Source of the DNA: Chloroflexota bacterium
GTDB taxonomy: Bacteria; Chloroflexota; Anaerolineae; Anaerolineales; Villigracilaceae
Reading direction: 5' to 3'
Assembly (NCBI GenBank): GCA_021796315.1
Contig: JAJYOH010000062.1
Location: 1-16,947 of the forward strand
DNA: 16,947 nucleotides
Shown here: in pieces, positions 1 through 7,126 of the stretch
Position numbering within the stretch: the stretch's first letter is position 1
Layout of the letters: the number at the start of each line of letters is the position of its first letter
Made by a program: the position numbers and the translations under genes
The notes under the pieces: generated by a model
What the model was told of the DNA's origin: nothing
The model's database searches: none
What the model saw: only the letters and a program-made list of their open reading frames with translations

Positions 1-86
1 TCATTACAACGATACTTCTGACTGCCAGACGGGTTCCAACCATTTTTCACTTGTCGCTTCGTGGATTTACACTTCGGACATTTCAT
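1..86 (-). CDS. Partial transposase, N-terminal zinc ribbon (IS1/InsA-like)
   Basis: Only the first 28 codons are in the window; the rest runs off the left edge. The peptide begins MKCPKCKSTKRQVKNG and continues to a KYRCN segment. Seen directly are a CxxC pair (Cys3, Cys6) and a third Cys at position 27 in a YRC context. This spacing matches the zinc-ribbon that opens IS1 InsA-type and several other small transposases, where it helps bind the element's ends. A GGAG lies at 89-92, very close to the ATG (84-86). Whether the gene is intact cannot be judged, and no terminal inverted repeat was recognised in 87-224. It could instead be another zinc-ribbon protein, but the C..C / YRC pattern with many basic residues favours a transposase. 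Confidence 0.65.
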   Translation of the reverse strand, partial: MKCPKCKSTKRQVKNGWNPSGSQKYRCN

Positions 87-147
87 CTCTCCATTTTATA
101 TCATTCCACGTTTAGATACTCTCTCAAATGTTCTGATGTAAATCCTA

Positions 148-153
148 TATAAT
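148..153 (+). promoter_or_regulatory. Possible -10 hexamer (TATAAT) upstream of the glycan operon
   Basis: A perfect TATAAT stands 71 bases before the glycosyltransferase ATG, in the 138-base gap after the transposase fragment. No convincing -35 box is seen 16-18 bases upstream, so the assignment rests on the hexamer and its position only. Confidence 0.25.
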
Positions 154-224
154 TGGGACGATCAATGCGGAGAAAATAAACATGCCGCAGCTGTTTAGAA
201 TTTGCAATTCTCAACAAACATCAC

Positions 225-998
225 ATGTTAGTTTCAATTGTCATTCCTTCCTATAATCAGGCGTGCTATCTTGAAGAGACGATCCAATCGGTGCTGTCGC
301 AGGATTATCCGCGTCTTGAATGCATCGTCGTGGACGGCGGTTCGACCGATGGCAGCGTGGAGATCATAAAAAAGCACGCGGGTAGACTCGCCTGGTGGAT
401 CAGCGAGCCGGACAAGGGTCAGACCGACGCGATCAACAAAGGTTTCGCACATGCGAAAGGTGGAATCTTCGCATGGCTGAACTCGGACGATACGTATGCG
501 CCCGGCGCGGTTTCATCCGCTGTAAAATTTTTGACGGATCATTCCGAAGTCGGACTCGTTTATGGCGACACAAATTTCATCAATGAGACTGGCGAAGTTA
601 TCGGAAAATTCAACGCCGCGCAGACCAGCCTGCGGCGGCTGAAGAACGGATATGTCCATATCCCGCAACAAGCCGCATTCTTTCGCGCGGACTTGTGGCG
701 CGCGGTCGGTCCGCTCGATCCGTCATTCTATTTCGCCATGGATTACGACTTGTGGGTTCGCATTGCGCGGCGTTCGCAGGTAAAATACGTGCCGCAGGCG
801 TGGGCCAACTTTCGGCTGCACGCTGCTGGAAAAACCATCCATGCAGATGAGCGTTGTTGGCCGGAAATGTTGCGTGTCCATTACCGCGATGGCGGCAGTT
901 TCTTCTCGACGCTCGTGGCAAGACATTACATTCGCAAGATCGTCGCGCCGTTTTGGAATTGGCGCCGCCGCAAACAGTACAACATCGAAAAGGTCTGA
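225..998 (+). CDS. Family 2 glycosyltransferase
   Basis: A 257-residue GT-A fold glycosyltransferase that probably transfers a sugar from a nucleotide-sugar donor to a growing surface glycan on the cytoplasmic face. It opens with the family 2 signature VSIVIPSYNQ (residues 3-12), followed by VVDGGSTDGS (35-44), which binds the nucleotide. The metal-binding motif is in AWLNSDD (83-89), and a later acidic motif DYDLW (173-177) is the likely acceptor/catalytic region; PQQAAFFR (147-154) is typical of this subfamily. There is no transmembrane segment, but the C-terminus is basic (RRRKQ), compatible with membrane association. No Shine-Dalgarno sequence precedes the ATG. It heads a run of same-strand glycan genes, separated from the next by about 95 bases. 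Donor and acceptor sugars cannot be told from sequence. Confidence 0.9.
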   Translation: MLVSIVIPSYNQACYLEETIQSVLSQDYPRLECIVVDGGSTDGSVEIIKKHAGRLAWWISEPDKGQTDAINKGFAHAKGGIFAWLNSDDTYAPGAVSSAVKFLTDHSEVGLVYGDTNFINETGEVIGKFNAAQTSLRRLKNGYVHIPQQAAFFRADLWRAVGPLDPSFYFAMDYDLWVRIARRSQVKYVPQAWANFRLHAAGKTIHADERCWPEMLRVHYRDGGSFFSTLVARHYIRKIVAPFWNWRRRKQYNIEKV

Positions 999-1088
999 TT
1001 TTTAAAATATGCGTTACACGGTTATTTGGGAATCGCTCTTATAAATCTCAATGTTTACTGTGGCCGGAAAATTTGCGGCAAGAAAATT

Positions 1089-1093
1089 AGGTG
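1089..1093 (+). promoter_or_regulatory. Weak ribosome binding site favouring the ATG at 1097
   Basis: AGGTG sits three bases before an ATG at 1097. The longer reading frame would start at the GTG at 1091, which lies inside this motif and has no Shine-Dalgarno sequence of its own. The spacing is short, so the choice is a preference rather than proof. Confidence 0.4.
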
Positions 1094-1096
1094 ATT

Positions 1097-1717
1097 ATGA
1101 AATTCATTTTTTCTCCACCCTCTTCCGATGATCTCATTCGATTATTGAAAGCGTGGCGCTTTTGGTTGTTGGGCGCAATTGTCGGCGCATTGATCGGCGC
1201 GGCGATTTATTACATCGCACCGCCGCCGTATCGGGCGCGCGCTGTCGTCAACGTTGACTTTCACCTTGAACAGGCCTGGCCGCAAAATACGCCCAGCGAA
1301 CAGTTTTATTATCTGGAACGCGAGACGCGTAAGCTGGAAGAGATCGCCATGTCCGATACCGTTTTGAACGCAGTCGCGTCGCAAGTCGGCGGTGTGACCG
1401 TCGAGCAATTACGCACACAAGATCTGCAATTGAGTCAGCCAGGCAACGGCGGCTGGCATTTTTATGCGGATAATCCCAACGCACAAAAAGCTGAGGCGCT
1501 GGCATCTGCGTGGGCACAGGTATTCGCACAAAACGTTCAAACCCAGATGACCGACCCGTCGACCAGCCTTGAAAAATACATTACTGCTGTCCCGTCACAA
1601 ACGCAGCATCTTACGGCGCAGCGAAGCGTCAGCTTGAGCCGATATTTACTTGTCGGTTCCATTGCATTCCTCGCCGTCAGTGCGTTGGCTGTATTATTCT
1701 TCGACATCAAGAAATGA
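1097..1717 (+). CDS. Wzz-like polysaccharide chain-length / co-polymerase protein
   Basis: A small inner-membrane protein (206 residues from the ATG; 208 if the GTG at 1091 is used). It has two transmembrane segments, near residues 23-41 and 182-202, enclosing an extracytoplasmic region of about 140 residues. Just after the first segment comes PPPYRARAVVNVDF, resembling the P-x-Y-x-A pattern of Wzz/Wzc chain-length determinants, which set polymer length with a Wzy polymerase. The protein ends straight after the second membrane segment (FFDIKK), so it lacks the cytoplasmic tyrosine-kinase domain of Wzc/CapB types. Its external domain is shorter than that of typical Wzz proteins. The stop overlaps the next start (ATGA, 1714-1717), pointing to translational coupling with the ligase/polymerase gene. 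Topology is clear; the Wzz assignment rests on topology, the short motif and context. Confidence 0.7.
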   Translation: MKFIFSPPSSDDLIRLLKAWRFWLLGAIVGALIGAAIYYIAPPPYRARAVVNVDFHLEQAWPQNTPSEQFYYLERETRKLEEIAMSDTVLNAVASQVGGVTVEQLRTQDLQLSQPGNGGWHFYADNPNAQKAEALASAWAQVFAQNVQTQMTDPSTSLEKYITAVPSQTQHLTAQRSVSLSRYLLVGSIAFLAVSALAVLFFDIKK

Positions 1718-3168
1718 ACACGGCTTCCCGTTTTTTGAATCTTGATTTCATCGCCCGCGCTTTGTGGGCCGCAGCGTTGCTGACTTTGCCGGTCACAAGT
1801 TTTCGTTATTTCCCGGCGGGCGATGCAACGTACGTCCGGCCATTGGCTCTTTATCCGTTGATGTTGCTTGCGCCGGTTTTGTTGATCCAACTCATTCGCC
1901 GCAAAACGACTTTCCCGCGCGCGGGCGCGTTGACTCCGTTTGCCGCGTTTGTTTTGGTCGCGCTCGCAACCAGTGTCATCGCGATCCTTTACGCACCGCC
2001 GCCAATGCGCGGTCAGGATATTCTCGGTCGTGTCGCCCGCGCCTGGGCCACGGTTGTGATTGGCGCAATGTTCTTTGTATCCGCGGTTTGGATGAATCGC
2101 AGCGAAGATGATTTGCGCTTTTCGCTAAAATTTCTTTTTGCCGGATTCATCCTCGACATTCTTTGGAGCGGCGTGCAAGGCGCAACATTTTATTTGCACA
2201 TTTTGCCGAAGCCATTGGTGACGCATTGGCAGCGCGCATTCTCGATGCGTGAGTTGATCAAGACGAATCGGATTTCGGGATTGGCGTATGAGCCTGCCTG
2301 GCTTGCTGGACAAATCTCGACGGTTTTCTTTCCGTGGTTGTTCGCGTCACTTCTGACCCGGCAACGGCTGACACGTTTCAAATGGCTTGAGCCGACGCTG
2401 CTGGCTGTTTCCGTCTTACTTTTGCTGGCGACGTTCTCGCGCGGCGGTTTGTTGACAGTCGGTGCAACCGTTGTGTTGACTTTTCTTTTGGTTGGCCGTT
2501 CGCAAATCCGCGCCGCGTGGAATTGGTTTGTCTCAGGTTTCCACCGTAGCCTCGGATGGATTTGGCGCGTGGGCTTGATTCTCGTGATTGTTGTCGCCGC
2601 GGTTGGCGCATTATGGTTCCTCAGCCGCAAGAATTACATCGCACGCTTGTGGAGCGGACAAGCCGATTCCATTCAAACATTTTTGATTCAGAATTCTGCC
2701 GGGGCGCGTGCCGGATATATGCTCGGCGCGTACGGCGCGTACGAACAACATCCGTGGACAGGCGTTGGTTTGGGTGCGAGCGGCTTTTACATCTACAAAA
2801 ATTTGCCTGATTGGACGTTGACCATTGTGCCGGAGCTTGCACGACAATTGAGTCCTGATAGCGCGCTGTATCCGAATCCAAAAAATCTGTATGTGCGGCT
2901 TCTTGCCGAAACCGGTTTGATCGGATTCTTTTTGTTCATCGCATTTCAGTTTTCGATTTTGGGCGATGCACTGACCGCGCTAAAACAAAAATCAGCCTTC
3001 TGGCAATTTCTTGGCATTGCCGCGATCTTCACATGGATTGCCGTTATCATTGATAACATGACACAGGATTCACTGGCTCTGCCTGATATGTGGATCAACC
3101 TCGGGATGTTGGTCGGTGTTGCGGCGTTTATGATTCATCAAAAGAAATCAACTGAGGGAAACGAATGA
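1714..3168 (+). CDS. O-antigen ligase / Wzy-type polymerase family membrane protein
   Basis: A 484-residue polytopic membrane protein with about ten to twelve hydrophobic segments. It carries the hallmarks of the Wzy_C/O-antigen ligase family: an SRGG motif after a transmembrane helix (TFSRGGLLTVG, 240-250), a large external loop, then HPWTGVGLG (346-354) and NLYVRLLAETGLIGFF (391-406). In this family the external loop contains the residues that act on lipid-linked glycans, either polymerising repeat units (Wzy) or transferring a finished chain to an acceptor (WaaL, or a wall or protein ligase). The two cannot be separated here. Since a Wzz-like protein overlaps it on one side, I lean to polymerase. 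If the host is a Chloroflexota bacterium without typical LPS, the product is more likely an exopolysaccharide or wall glycan than O-antigen. Its stop overlaps the sulfotransferase start (ATGA, 3165-3168). Confidence 0.85.
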   Translation: MNTASRFLNLDFIARALWAAALLTLPVTSFRYFPAGDATYVRPLALYPLMLLAPVLLIQLIRRKTTFPRAGALTPFAAFVLVALATSVIAILYAPPPMRGQDILGRVARAWATVVIGAMFFVSAVWMNRSEDDLRFSLKFLFAGFILDILWSGVQGATFYLHILPKPLVTHWQRAFSMRELIKTNRISGLAYEPAWLAGQISTVFFPWLFASLLTRQRLTRFKWLEPTLLAVSVLLLLATFSRGGLLTVGATVVLTFLLVGRSQIRAAWNWFVSGFHRSLGWIWRVGLILVIVVAAVGALWFLSRKNYIARLWSGQADSIQTFLIQNSAGARAGYMLGAYGAYEQHPWTGVGLGASGFYIYKNLPDWTLTIVPELARQLSPDSALYPNPKNLYVRLLAETGLIGFFLFIAFQFSILGDALTALKQKSAFWQFLGIAAIFTWIAVIIDNMTQDSLALPDMWINLGMLVGVAAFMIHQKKSTEGNE

Positions 3169-3893
3169 TCGTCCTTTCTGTGGGAATGCCGCGCGCCGGT
3201 TCGGGCTGGCACTACAATCTCATCCATGACCTGATGCAAACAACCGGCTGTGCGGACGCGAACGTGATTCGCCGTAAATATCATCTGCAAAATATTCTGA
3301 CCGAAATCAATTGCAACATCGGCGTGCTTTCGGCGCGGCGGCTGGCGATGGTGACGGTTCCTACTTTGATGGGAAACACGTTTGTCATCAAAGCGCATGC
3401 CGGGCCAACGTCAAACTCGCGTCTGCTCTCGACTTTGGGCTTGCTCCGCATCACGTACATTTATCGCGATCCGCGCGATGCCATGCTGTCCGCGTTTGAA
3501 TATGGCCAGCGCGCGTTGACGAAAGGCCGCCCGAATGCTTTTTCGCATCTGACGGATTTCGACAAATCATTAGCTTTTATCACAGATTATGTTCACATCT
3601 GGGAAAAGTGGATGAACGAGAAAAATGTTCTCGTTGCCCGCTATGAAGATTTGCTGACGAACTACGACGCGGAGTCCGCGCGGTTGGTGGAATATCTCCG
3701 TTTAGACGGAGTCCAGCCCAAAGTCCGGGGAGTGATCGAGCAGTATCGTCCCGAAAAAGCGGAAAGCTATCAGGGCACGCATTTCTTCAAGGGCAAGATC
3801 GGTCGTTTCCGCGAGGCTTATTCGGCTGACCAACAAAAAATCTTGGCTGATCGTTTTGGAATGGCATTGGCCAAAATGGGTTATGAGATATAG
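3165..3893 (+). CDS. Sulfotransferase domain protein
   Basis: A 242-residue PAPS-dependent sulfotransferase that would move a sulfate from 3'-phosphoadenylyl sulfate to a hydroxyl or amine acceptor. The 5'-phosphosulfate loop is visible near the N-terminus (MPRAGSGWHY, 8-17). The 3'-phosphate-binding element is YIYRDPRDAMLSAFEY (98-113), with Arg101 and Ser109 as the expected ligands. A C-terminal HFFKGKIGRFREAYS (206-220) corresponds to the family's second nucleotide-binding loop (K-G-x-x-G-x-W/F-x-x-x-F). KAHAG at 76-80 is in the position where a catalytic Lys/His is expected. A GAGGGA motif at 3154-3159 is a good ribosome binding site. It is the last gene of the glycan run and is coupled to the ligase/polymerase, so the likely acceptor is the polysaccharide made by that operon. 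The acceptor is inferred from context only. Confidence 0.85.
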   Translation: MIVLSVGMPRAGSGWHYNLIHDLMQTTGCADANVIRRKYHLQNILTEINCNIGVLSARRLAMVTVPTLMGNTFVIKAHAGPTSNSRLLSTLGLLRITYIYRDPRDAMLSAFEYGQRALTKGRPNAFSHLTDFDKSLAFITDYVHIWEKWMNEKNVLVARYEDLLTNYDAESARLVEYLRLDGVQPKVRGVIEQYRPEKAESYQGTHFFKGKIGRFREAYSADQQKILADRFGMALAKMGYEI

Positions 3894-3969
3894 ATTTACT
3901 TACAAAGGTGTAATTGTGTTGTAATGCGTTCGCGTTGCGGCGGATGCGTTCTTTCGTTATCATTATTCC

Positions 3970-5715
3970 ATGCGGACTTTTGAAACTCCTTACGTAGCAG
4001 ACTGGTTCGCGATCTCACTTCGCTGGGCAGCCGCGTTGGGATTGGTTGTATCGCTTTCATTGGGGAATTCGTTGAGTTTAAATTTGGTCTGGCCGCTGAT
4101 CGTATTGATCTTTTGGAACATGGGGATGACGATCCTTGCCAGCCTCAACACGCGCATTCGTTTTCATCGCCAGGTCAACCTGGCTGTAGACATTTTATTA
4201 TCCGGAGCGTTTTTCTGGACGCAAGGTAGCTTATCTGGCCCGGCATCCTGGGTGGGATTGCTGCCAATCCTGACCGGCGCGGTTTATTTCGATTATTTGG
4301 GAGCACTCGTTACCGCGGGGTTATTTGCCATCCTTGCTTTTGTGATGGCACAAATCTACATGCCGGCGCGTTCTTCCTTGGCGTTGATTTGGGCAGCAGG
4401 AATCCTGGCGCTCGGCGGTTTGTTCGGCTTTTTGGGAACGCAACTGATGACGCGCCTGCGACATCAAAGGCAAATGTGGCTTGATGCGGAGGAAAAGAGA
4501 CGGCACATTCAGGGCGAACGCCTGCGCGCGATTTATGAATTGACTTCCACGCTGACAGCGACTCTTTCCTACAAGCGCGTGCTCGATTCGGCGCTGGACG
4601 TGGGATATGCGGCGCTCAACCCTGATTCGGAAAACAACGAGAGCAATCCGCTAGTCAGCGCGGTGTTGTTGTTCCGCGGCGGACAGTTGCAAGTCGCCTC
4701 CGCGCGGCGTTTTACCAGTGCAGATTTGCGTCTCGCATTCGATGGCAGCGAAGGGATTTTGAAAAAGGTCTTCGATGAAGGTGAGCCGACCTTCTCGTGG
4801 GATATTGGTTACGATCCGGAACTTGGACGCGTGATCGCCCTCCGCAATTGTACGTCGGCTTATTGTTTCCCGCTTCGAAGCGGATTCAATGTTTACGGCG
4901 CAATTGTGTTCGCACATCCAGACCCGAATTTCTTTACGTCCGACCGCCGCGATATGCTGGACATCATCAGCCGCCAGGCGGTCGTTGCGATTCAAAACGC
5001 GCGTCTCTATCAGGATTTGGTCGAAGAAAAAGAGCGGATGGTTGAAGTCCACGAAGAGGCGCGGAAGAAACTGGCGCGCGATCTTCATGACGGGCCGACG
5101 CAATCCGTGGCGGCAATGGCAATGCGGATCAATCTCGCCCGCCGCATGATGGAAAAAGATTCCAAGAGTGCAGTGGATGAATTATCCAAAATTGAAGAGT
5201 TGGCGCATCGCACGACAAAGGAAATCCGCCACATGTTATTTACGCTGCGGCCATTGATTCTTGAATCACAGGGACTGAGCGCAGCGCTGAAATCCATGGC
5301 TGATAAAATGCGTGAGACATATGACCAGAATGTTGTCGTCAGCGTGGACAACAACATTGCCAGTCAGATGGAAATGGGAAAACAAGGCGTTATCTTTTAT
5401 ATCATCGAAGAAGCGGTGAACAACGCACGCAAACATGCCAACGCCGCCAATATCTGGGTTCGTTTACAGCCATTTCAGCAAGGTGCGGCCCTGCTGGAAG
5501 TTGAGGACGATGGCATCGGCTTCGATGTGGACGCGGTGAACCGGGCCTACGATAAACGTTCGAGCCTCGGCATGGTCAACCTGCGCGAACGCACCGAACT
5601 GGTCAATGGCCTGCTCAATATTCAATCCGCGATTGGCAAGGGGACGAAAATCTCGGTCTACATTCCGCTGACTGAGGAAGCCGCCGATCGTTTGCACCAT
5701 GCCAAGGCGCGCTGA
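3970..5715 (+). CDS. Membrane sensor histidine kinase (NarL/LiaS-type, GAF domain)
   Basis: A 581-residue kinase. The N-terminal 160 residues contain about six hydrophobic segments (roughly 16-32, 37-58, 70-84, 94-108, 110-128, 136-156), a compact membrane sensor with almost no external domain. A GAF-like domain follows (about 195-345, ending FTSDRRDMLDIISRQAVVAIQNARL), then a short coiled coil. The HisKA_3 dimerisation domain has phospho-acceptor His373 in ARDLHDGPTQS. The ATPase domain shows the N box EEAVNNARKHA (480-490), G1 box DDGIGFD (513-519) and SSLGMVNLRER (531-541). Kinases of this class normally phosphorylate LuxR/NarL-type response regulators, but none is encoded next to it. The next gene starts 8 bases downstream and is a hydrolase. 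No Shine-Dalgarno sequence precedes the ATG. The stimulus is unknown; an intramembrane or small-ligand signal is plausible. Confidence 0.92.
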   Translation: MRTFETPYVADWFAISLRWAAALGLVVSLSLGNSLSLNLVWPLIVLIFWNMGMTILASLNTRIRFHRQVNLAVDILLSGAFFWTQGSLSGPASWVGLLPILTGAVYFDYLGALVTAGLFAILAFVMAQIYMPARSSLALIWAAGILALGGLFGFLGTQLMTRLRHQRQMWLDAEEKRRHIQGERLRAIYELTSTLTATLSYKRVLDSALDVGYAALNPDSENNESNPLVSAVLLFRGGQLQVASARRFTSADLRLAFDGSEGILKKVFDEGEPTFSWDIGYDPELGRVIALRNCTSAYCFPLRSGFNVYGAIVFAHPDPNFFTSDRRDMLDIISRQAVVAIQNARLYQDLVEEKERMVEVHEEARKKLARDLHDGPTQSVAAMAMRINLARRMMEKDSKSAVDELSKIEELAHRTTKEIRHMLFTLRPLILESQGLSAALKSMADKMRETYDQNVVVSVDNNIASQMEMGKQGVIFYIIEEAVNNARKHANAANIWVRLQPFQQGAALLEVEDDGIGFDVDAVNRAYDKRSSLGMVNLRERTELVNGLLNIQSAIGKGTKISVYIPLTEEAADRLHHAKAR

Positions 5716-5718
5716 GGT
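5714..5718 (+). promoter_or_regulatory. Ribosome binding site overlapping the kinase stop codon
   Basis: GAGGT at 5714-5718 overlaps the kinase TGA (5713-5715) and lies five bases before the hydrolase ATG. It fixes that start and implies translational coupling of the two genes. Confidence 0.7.
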
Positions 5719-5723
5719 AAATC

Positions 5724-6500
5724 ATGCCTGTTGCATCCGGCTTATATTATTTTGCCCATGAGGCAGATCGCTTAACTCGCCCACCTGTGATTCTGATTCA
5801 CGGCGCGGGTGGCAATCATTTGCATTGGCCGCCGCAGATTCGTCGTTTGCCCGATCAACGTATCTTTGCGATTGACTTGCCCGGCCATGGAAAATCCGAA
5901 GGTCTCGGCCATCATACGATTGATGATTATGCAGATTGCATTGTCGAGTTTATCAAAGCGTTGAAATTAAACGTTGCGGTTCTTGTCGGCCATTCCATGG
6001 GGAGCGCGGTCGCGCTTTCAGCGGCGATCCGCTTTCCGGAGCGCGTGATCGGCCTCGGTCTGGTAGGAGGCGGCGCAAAACTTCGCGTCGCACCGTCCAT
6101 TTTGCAGAGCGCATCGAATCCGTCTACATTCGCAAACGCGATTCAAATGATCACGGATTTTTCTTTTGCTCCGCAGACGGATGAACGCTTGAAGGAATTG
6201 GCCGCGCAGAGAATGTCCGAGACGCGGCCCACGGTTCTTCACGGGGACTTTTTGGCGTGTGATACGTTTAACGCGATGAATCAACTTTCGAAGATTTCCG
6301 CGCCAACGCTCGTGCTATGTGGCGAAAAGGATCAAATGACGCCGCCGAAATATTCGGAATTTTTGCGCGACAACATCGCGGGTGCGCGCATGGAAGTGGT
6401 TCCCAACGCGGGACATATGGTGATGTTGGAGCAACCGGAAAAAGTGGCGGGGATTTTAGATGGCTTTTTGAATACGATTTCGTATCAACCGGGGCAATGA
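5724..6500 (+). CDS. Alpha/beta hydrolase
   Basis: A 258-residue single-domain alpha/beta hydrolase, probably cytoplasmic as no signal peptide is present. The oxyanion-hole region is LIHGAGGNHLHW (24-35). The nucleophile elbow GHSMGS (89-94) gives Ser91, Asp203 in CGEKDQMTPP is the expected acid, and His231 in NAGHMVMLEQPE completes the triad. Residues 50-58 (IDLPGHGKS) are the usual strand-4 element. The closest style is the esterase/lactonase/peptidase-like group (3-oxoadipate enol-lactonase and BioH-like proteins), but the family is too broad to name a substrate. It is translationally coupled to the sensor kinase, so the two are probably co-expressed. Its 3' end converges on the pyrophosphatase gene with only two bases between the stop codons. 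Confidence 0.9.
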   Translation: MPVASGLYYFAHEADRLTRPPVILIHGAGGNHLHWPPQIRRLPDQRIFAIDLPGHGKSEGLGHHTIDDYADCIVEFIKALKLNVAVLVGHSMGSAVALSAAIRFPERVIGLGLVGGGAKLRVAPSILQSASNPSTFANAIQMITDFSFAPQTDERLKELAAQRMSETRPTVLHGDFLACDTFNAMNQLSKISAPTLVLCGEKDQMTPPKYSEFLRDNIAGARMEVVPNAGHMVMLEQPEKVAGILDGFLNTISYQPGQ

Positions 6501-6502
6501 TT

Positions 6503-7123
6503 TTATTTGCGATCAGAAACTGATTGAAGATCAAATATCTTCGCCAGGATTGGCTTTGCACTCAAGATCGCCCGTGCCCGATGGCTTAGGTGATTTTTTT
6601 CATTCATTGTCAATTCGGCCATCGTGCGATTGAGTTCTGGAATTAAGAAAATGGGATCGTATCCGAATCCGCTGCTGCCGCGTTCTTCTGGAATGATTTC
6701 GCCTTTGCATTCTCCTTCTGCAAGTTGAATTTCATTTTCTGAAGTTGCGATAGCAATTGTGGCATGGAAGTGTCCGGTCCACGGTCGCGGCTTATCGCGC
6801 AAATTTTGCAGAAGGAAAGCACGCCTGTTGGCGTCGGTCGCGCCGGGCTTGGAAGAATATCTCGCGGAGAACAAACCGGGCGCGCCGTTTAGCGCGTCCA
6901 CCTCGAGCCCGGAATCATCGGCGAGAGAAATCAATCCGCTGGCGCGCTGAAATGCAATCGCTTTCTTTGTCGCGTTTTCTGCGTATGTCTTGCCATCTTC
7001 AGCAATATCCAAATTCAAATGGATATCGGCAGGCGTAACGAGTTCAATTTGTAAATCGTCAAGCAGCGAGCGGATTTCTTTTACCTTTCCCTTGTTGTTT
7101 GTTGCAATCAGTAATTTCTTCAT
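6503..7123 (-). CDS. rdgB: XTP/dITP diphosphatase (non-canonical purine NTP pyrophosphatase)
   Basis: A 206-residue Ham1/RdgB-family enzyme that hydrolyses dITP, dXTP and ITP to the monophosphates and pyrophosphate, keeping deaminated purines out of DNA and RNA. Family motifs are all present: LLIATNNKGKVKEI (4-17) at the N-terminus, YAENATKKA (47-55), LADDSGLEVDALNG (67-80) with the catalytic acidic pair, SGFGYDPIF (151-159), and MNEKNHLSHRARA (173-185). The length is normal for the family. It starts three bases after the stop of queG on the same strand and has no clear Shine-Dalgarno sequence, so it is probably translated by coupling from queG. The 3' end abuts the convergent hydrolase gene with no room for a terminator between them. 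Confidence 0.95.
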   Translation of the reverse strand: MKKLLIATNNKGKVKEIRSLLDDLQIELVTPADIHLNLDIAEDGKTYAENATKKAIAFQRASGLISLADDSGLEVDALNGAPGLFSARYSSKPGATDANRRAFLLQNLRDKPRPWTGHFHATIAIATSENEIQLAEGECKGEIIPEERGSSGFGYDPIFLIPELNRTMAELTMNEKNHLSHRARAILSAKPILAKIFDLQSVSDRK

Positions 7124-7126
7124 TGG

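Noticed and set aside
999..1096. TTGGGA and TATAAA boxes as a promoter before the Wzz-like gene
   Set aside because: The two hexamers are only about eight bases apart, far from the required 16-18.
3894..3969. Search for a terminator between the sulfotransferase and the sensor kinase
   Set aside because: No stem followed by a T run was found in these 76 bases, and no promoter boxes with proper spacing, so nothing was annotated.
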